Both the position numbers and the translations under genes were made by a program. A stretch of 64,000 bases of DNA, from positions 7,746,827 to 7,810,826 of the forward strand of contig OY744616.1 of assembly GCA_963556255.1 (NCBI GenBank), read 5' to 3'. This DNA comes from Allolobophora icterica (lineage: Eukaryota; Annelida; Clitellata; Crassiclitellata; Lumbricidae). The notes beneath the pieces were generated by a model. The model did not search any database and was not told the DNA's origin. It was given only the letters and a program-made list of their open reading frames with translations. Of this stretch, positions 59,076 to 64,000 are shown in pieces (positions within the stretch are counted from its first letter, which is position 1; every line of letters starts with the position of its first letter).

Positions 59076-64000
<4,925 letters not shown>

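Overview
The window looks like animal nuclear DNA, probably from a marine invertebrate. Genes have canonical GT/AG introns, poly(A) signals and pol III tRNA genes. The intergenic space is packed with microsatellites, minisatellites, tRNA-derived SINE-like repeats, decayed CR1/L2-type LINE 3' ends and MITE-like DNA transposons. Nothing fixes the species; an echinoderm, hemichordate, lancelet or lophotrochozoan would all fit. The THEMIS-like genes suggest a deuterostome, but only weakly.

Four protein genes can be built with consistent splice sites and phases. On the + strand, 6603-9844 is a four-exon gene for a 438-residue F-box-like plus beta-propeller-like protein, probably a ubiquitin-ligase adaptor. 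Its putative promoter carries two CRE-like palindromes, and every intron contains a mobile-element remnant. On the - strand, 32542 to the right edge holds three head-to-tail paralogues: gene 1 (46019 to 32542, 620 aa), gene 2 (55981 to 51683, 650 aa) and gene 3 (entering from beyond 64000, ending 59076). Each has one large exon encoding two CABIT modules, a proline-rich exon with a PxxPxR SH3-ligand motif, a short exon (tyrosine-containing in genes 2 and 3), and a last exon encoding a SAM domain. All three use the same intron phases (2, 1, 1). The CABIT part reads like vertebrate THEMIS, while the C-terminal SAM is what GAREM-type CABIT proteins have. The array therefore encodes GRB2/tyrosine-kinase-type signalling adaptors with a combined THEMIS/GAREM layout, and it is the most interesting system here.

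RNA genes: three elongator tRNA-Met(CAT) genes, each with a 22-nt intron, plus a broken fourth copy (30.4-33.5 kb), and an intronless tRNA-Gly(CCC) at 63152-63222 lying antisense in intron 1 of gene 3.

Layout: 1-6.3 kb repeats and LINE/SINE remnants; 6.3-9.85 kb F-box gene; 9.9-30.3 kb almost entirely simple repeats and transposon debris, including (GT)n, (GAA)n, (GGAA)n, (GACA)n and a perfect 237-bp duplication; 30.4-46.0 kb tRNA-Met cluster and THEMIS-like gene 1, whose introns hold a segmental duplication, a CR1-like LINE insert, a TIR transposon and a 1.4-kb 22-bp minisatellite; 46-51.6 kb repeats plus unidentified coding-like sequence near 50.0-50.7 kb; 51.7-56.0 kb gene 2; 56-59 kb LINE/SINE remnants; 59.1-64.0 kb gene 3. 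Exon joins are inferred from the sequence, with no transcript evidence. Repeat limits are approximate unless a boundary is stated.
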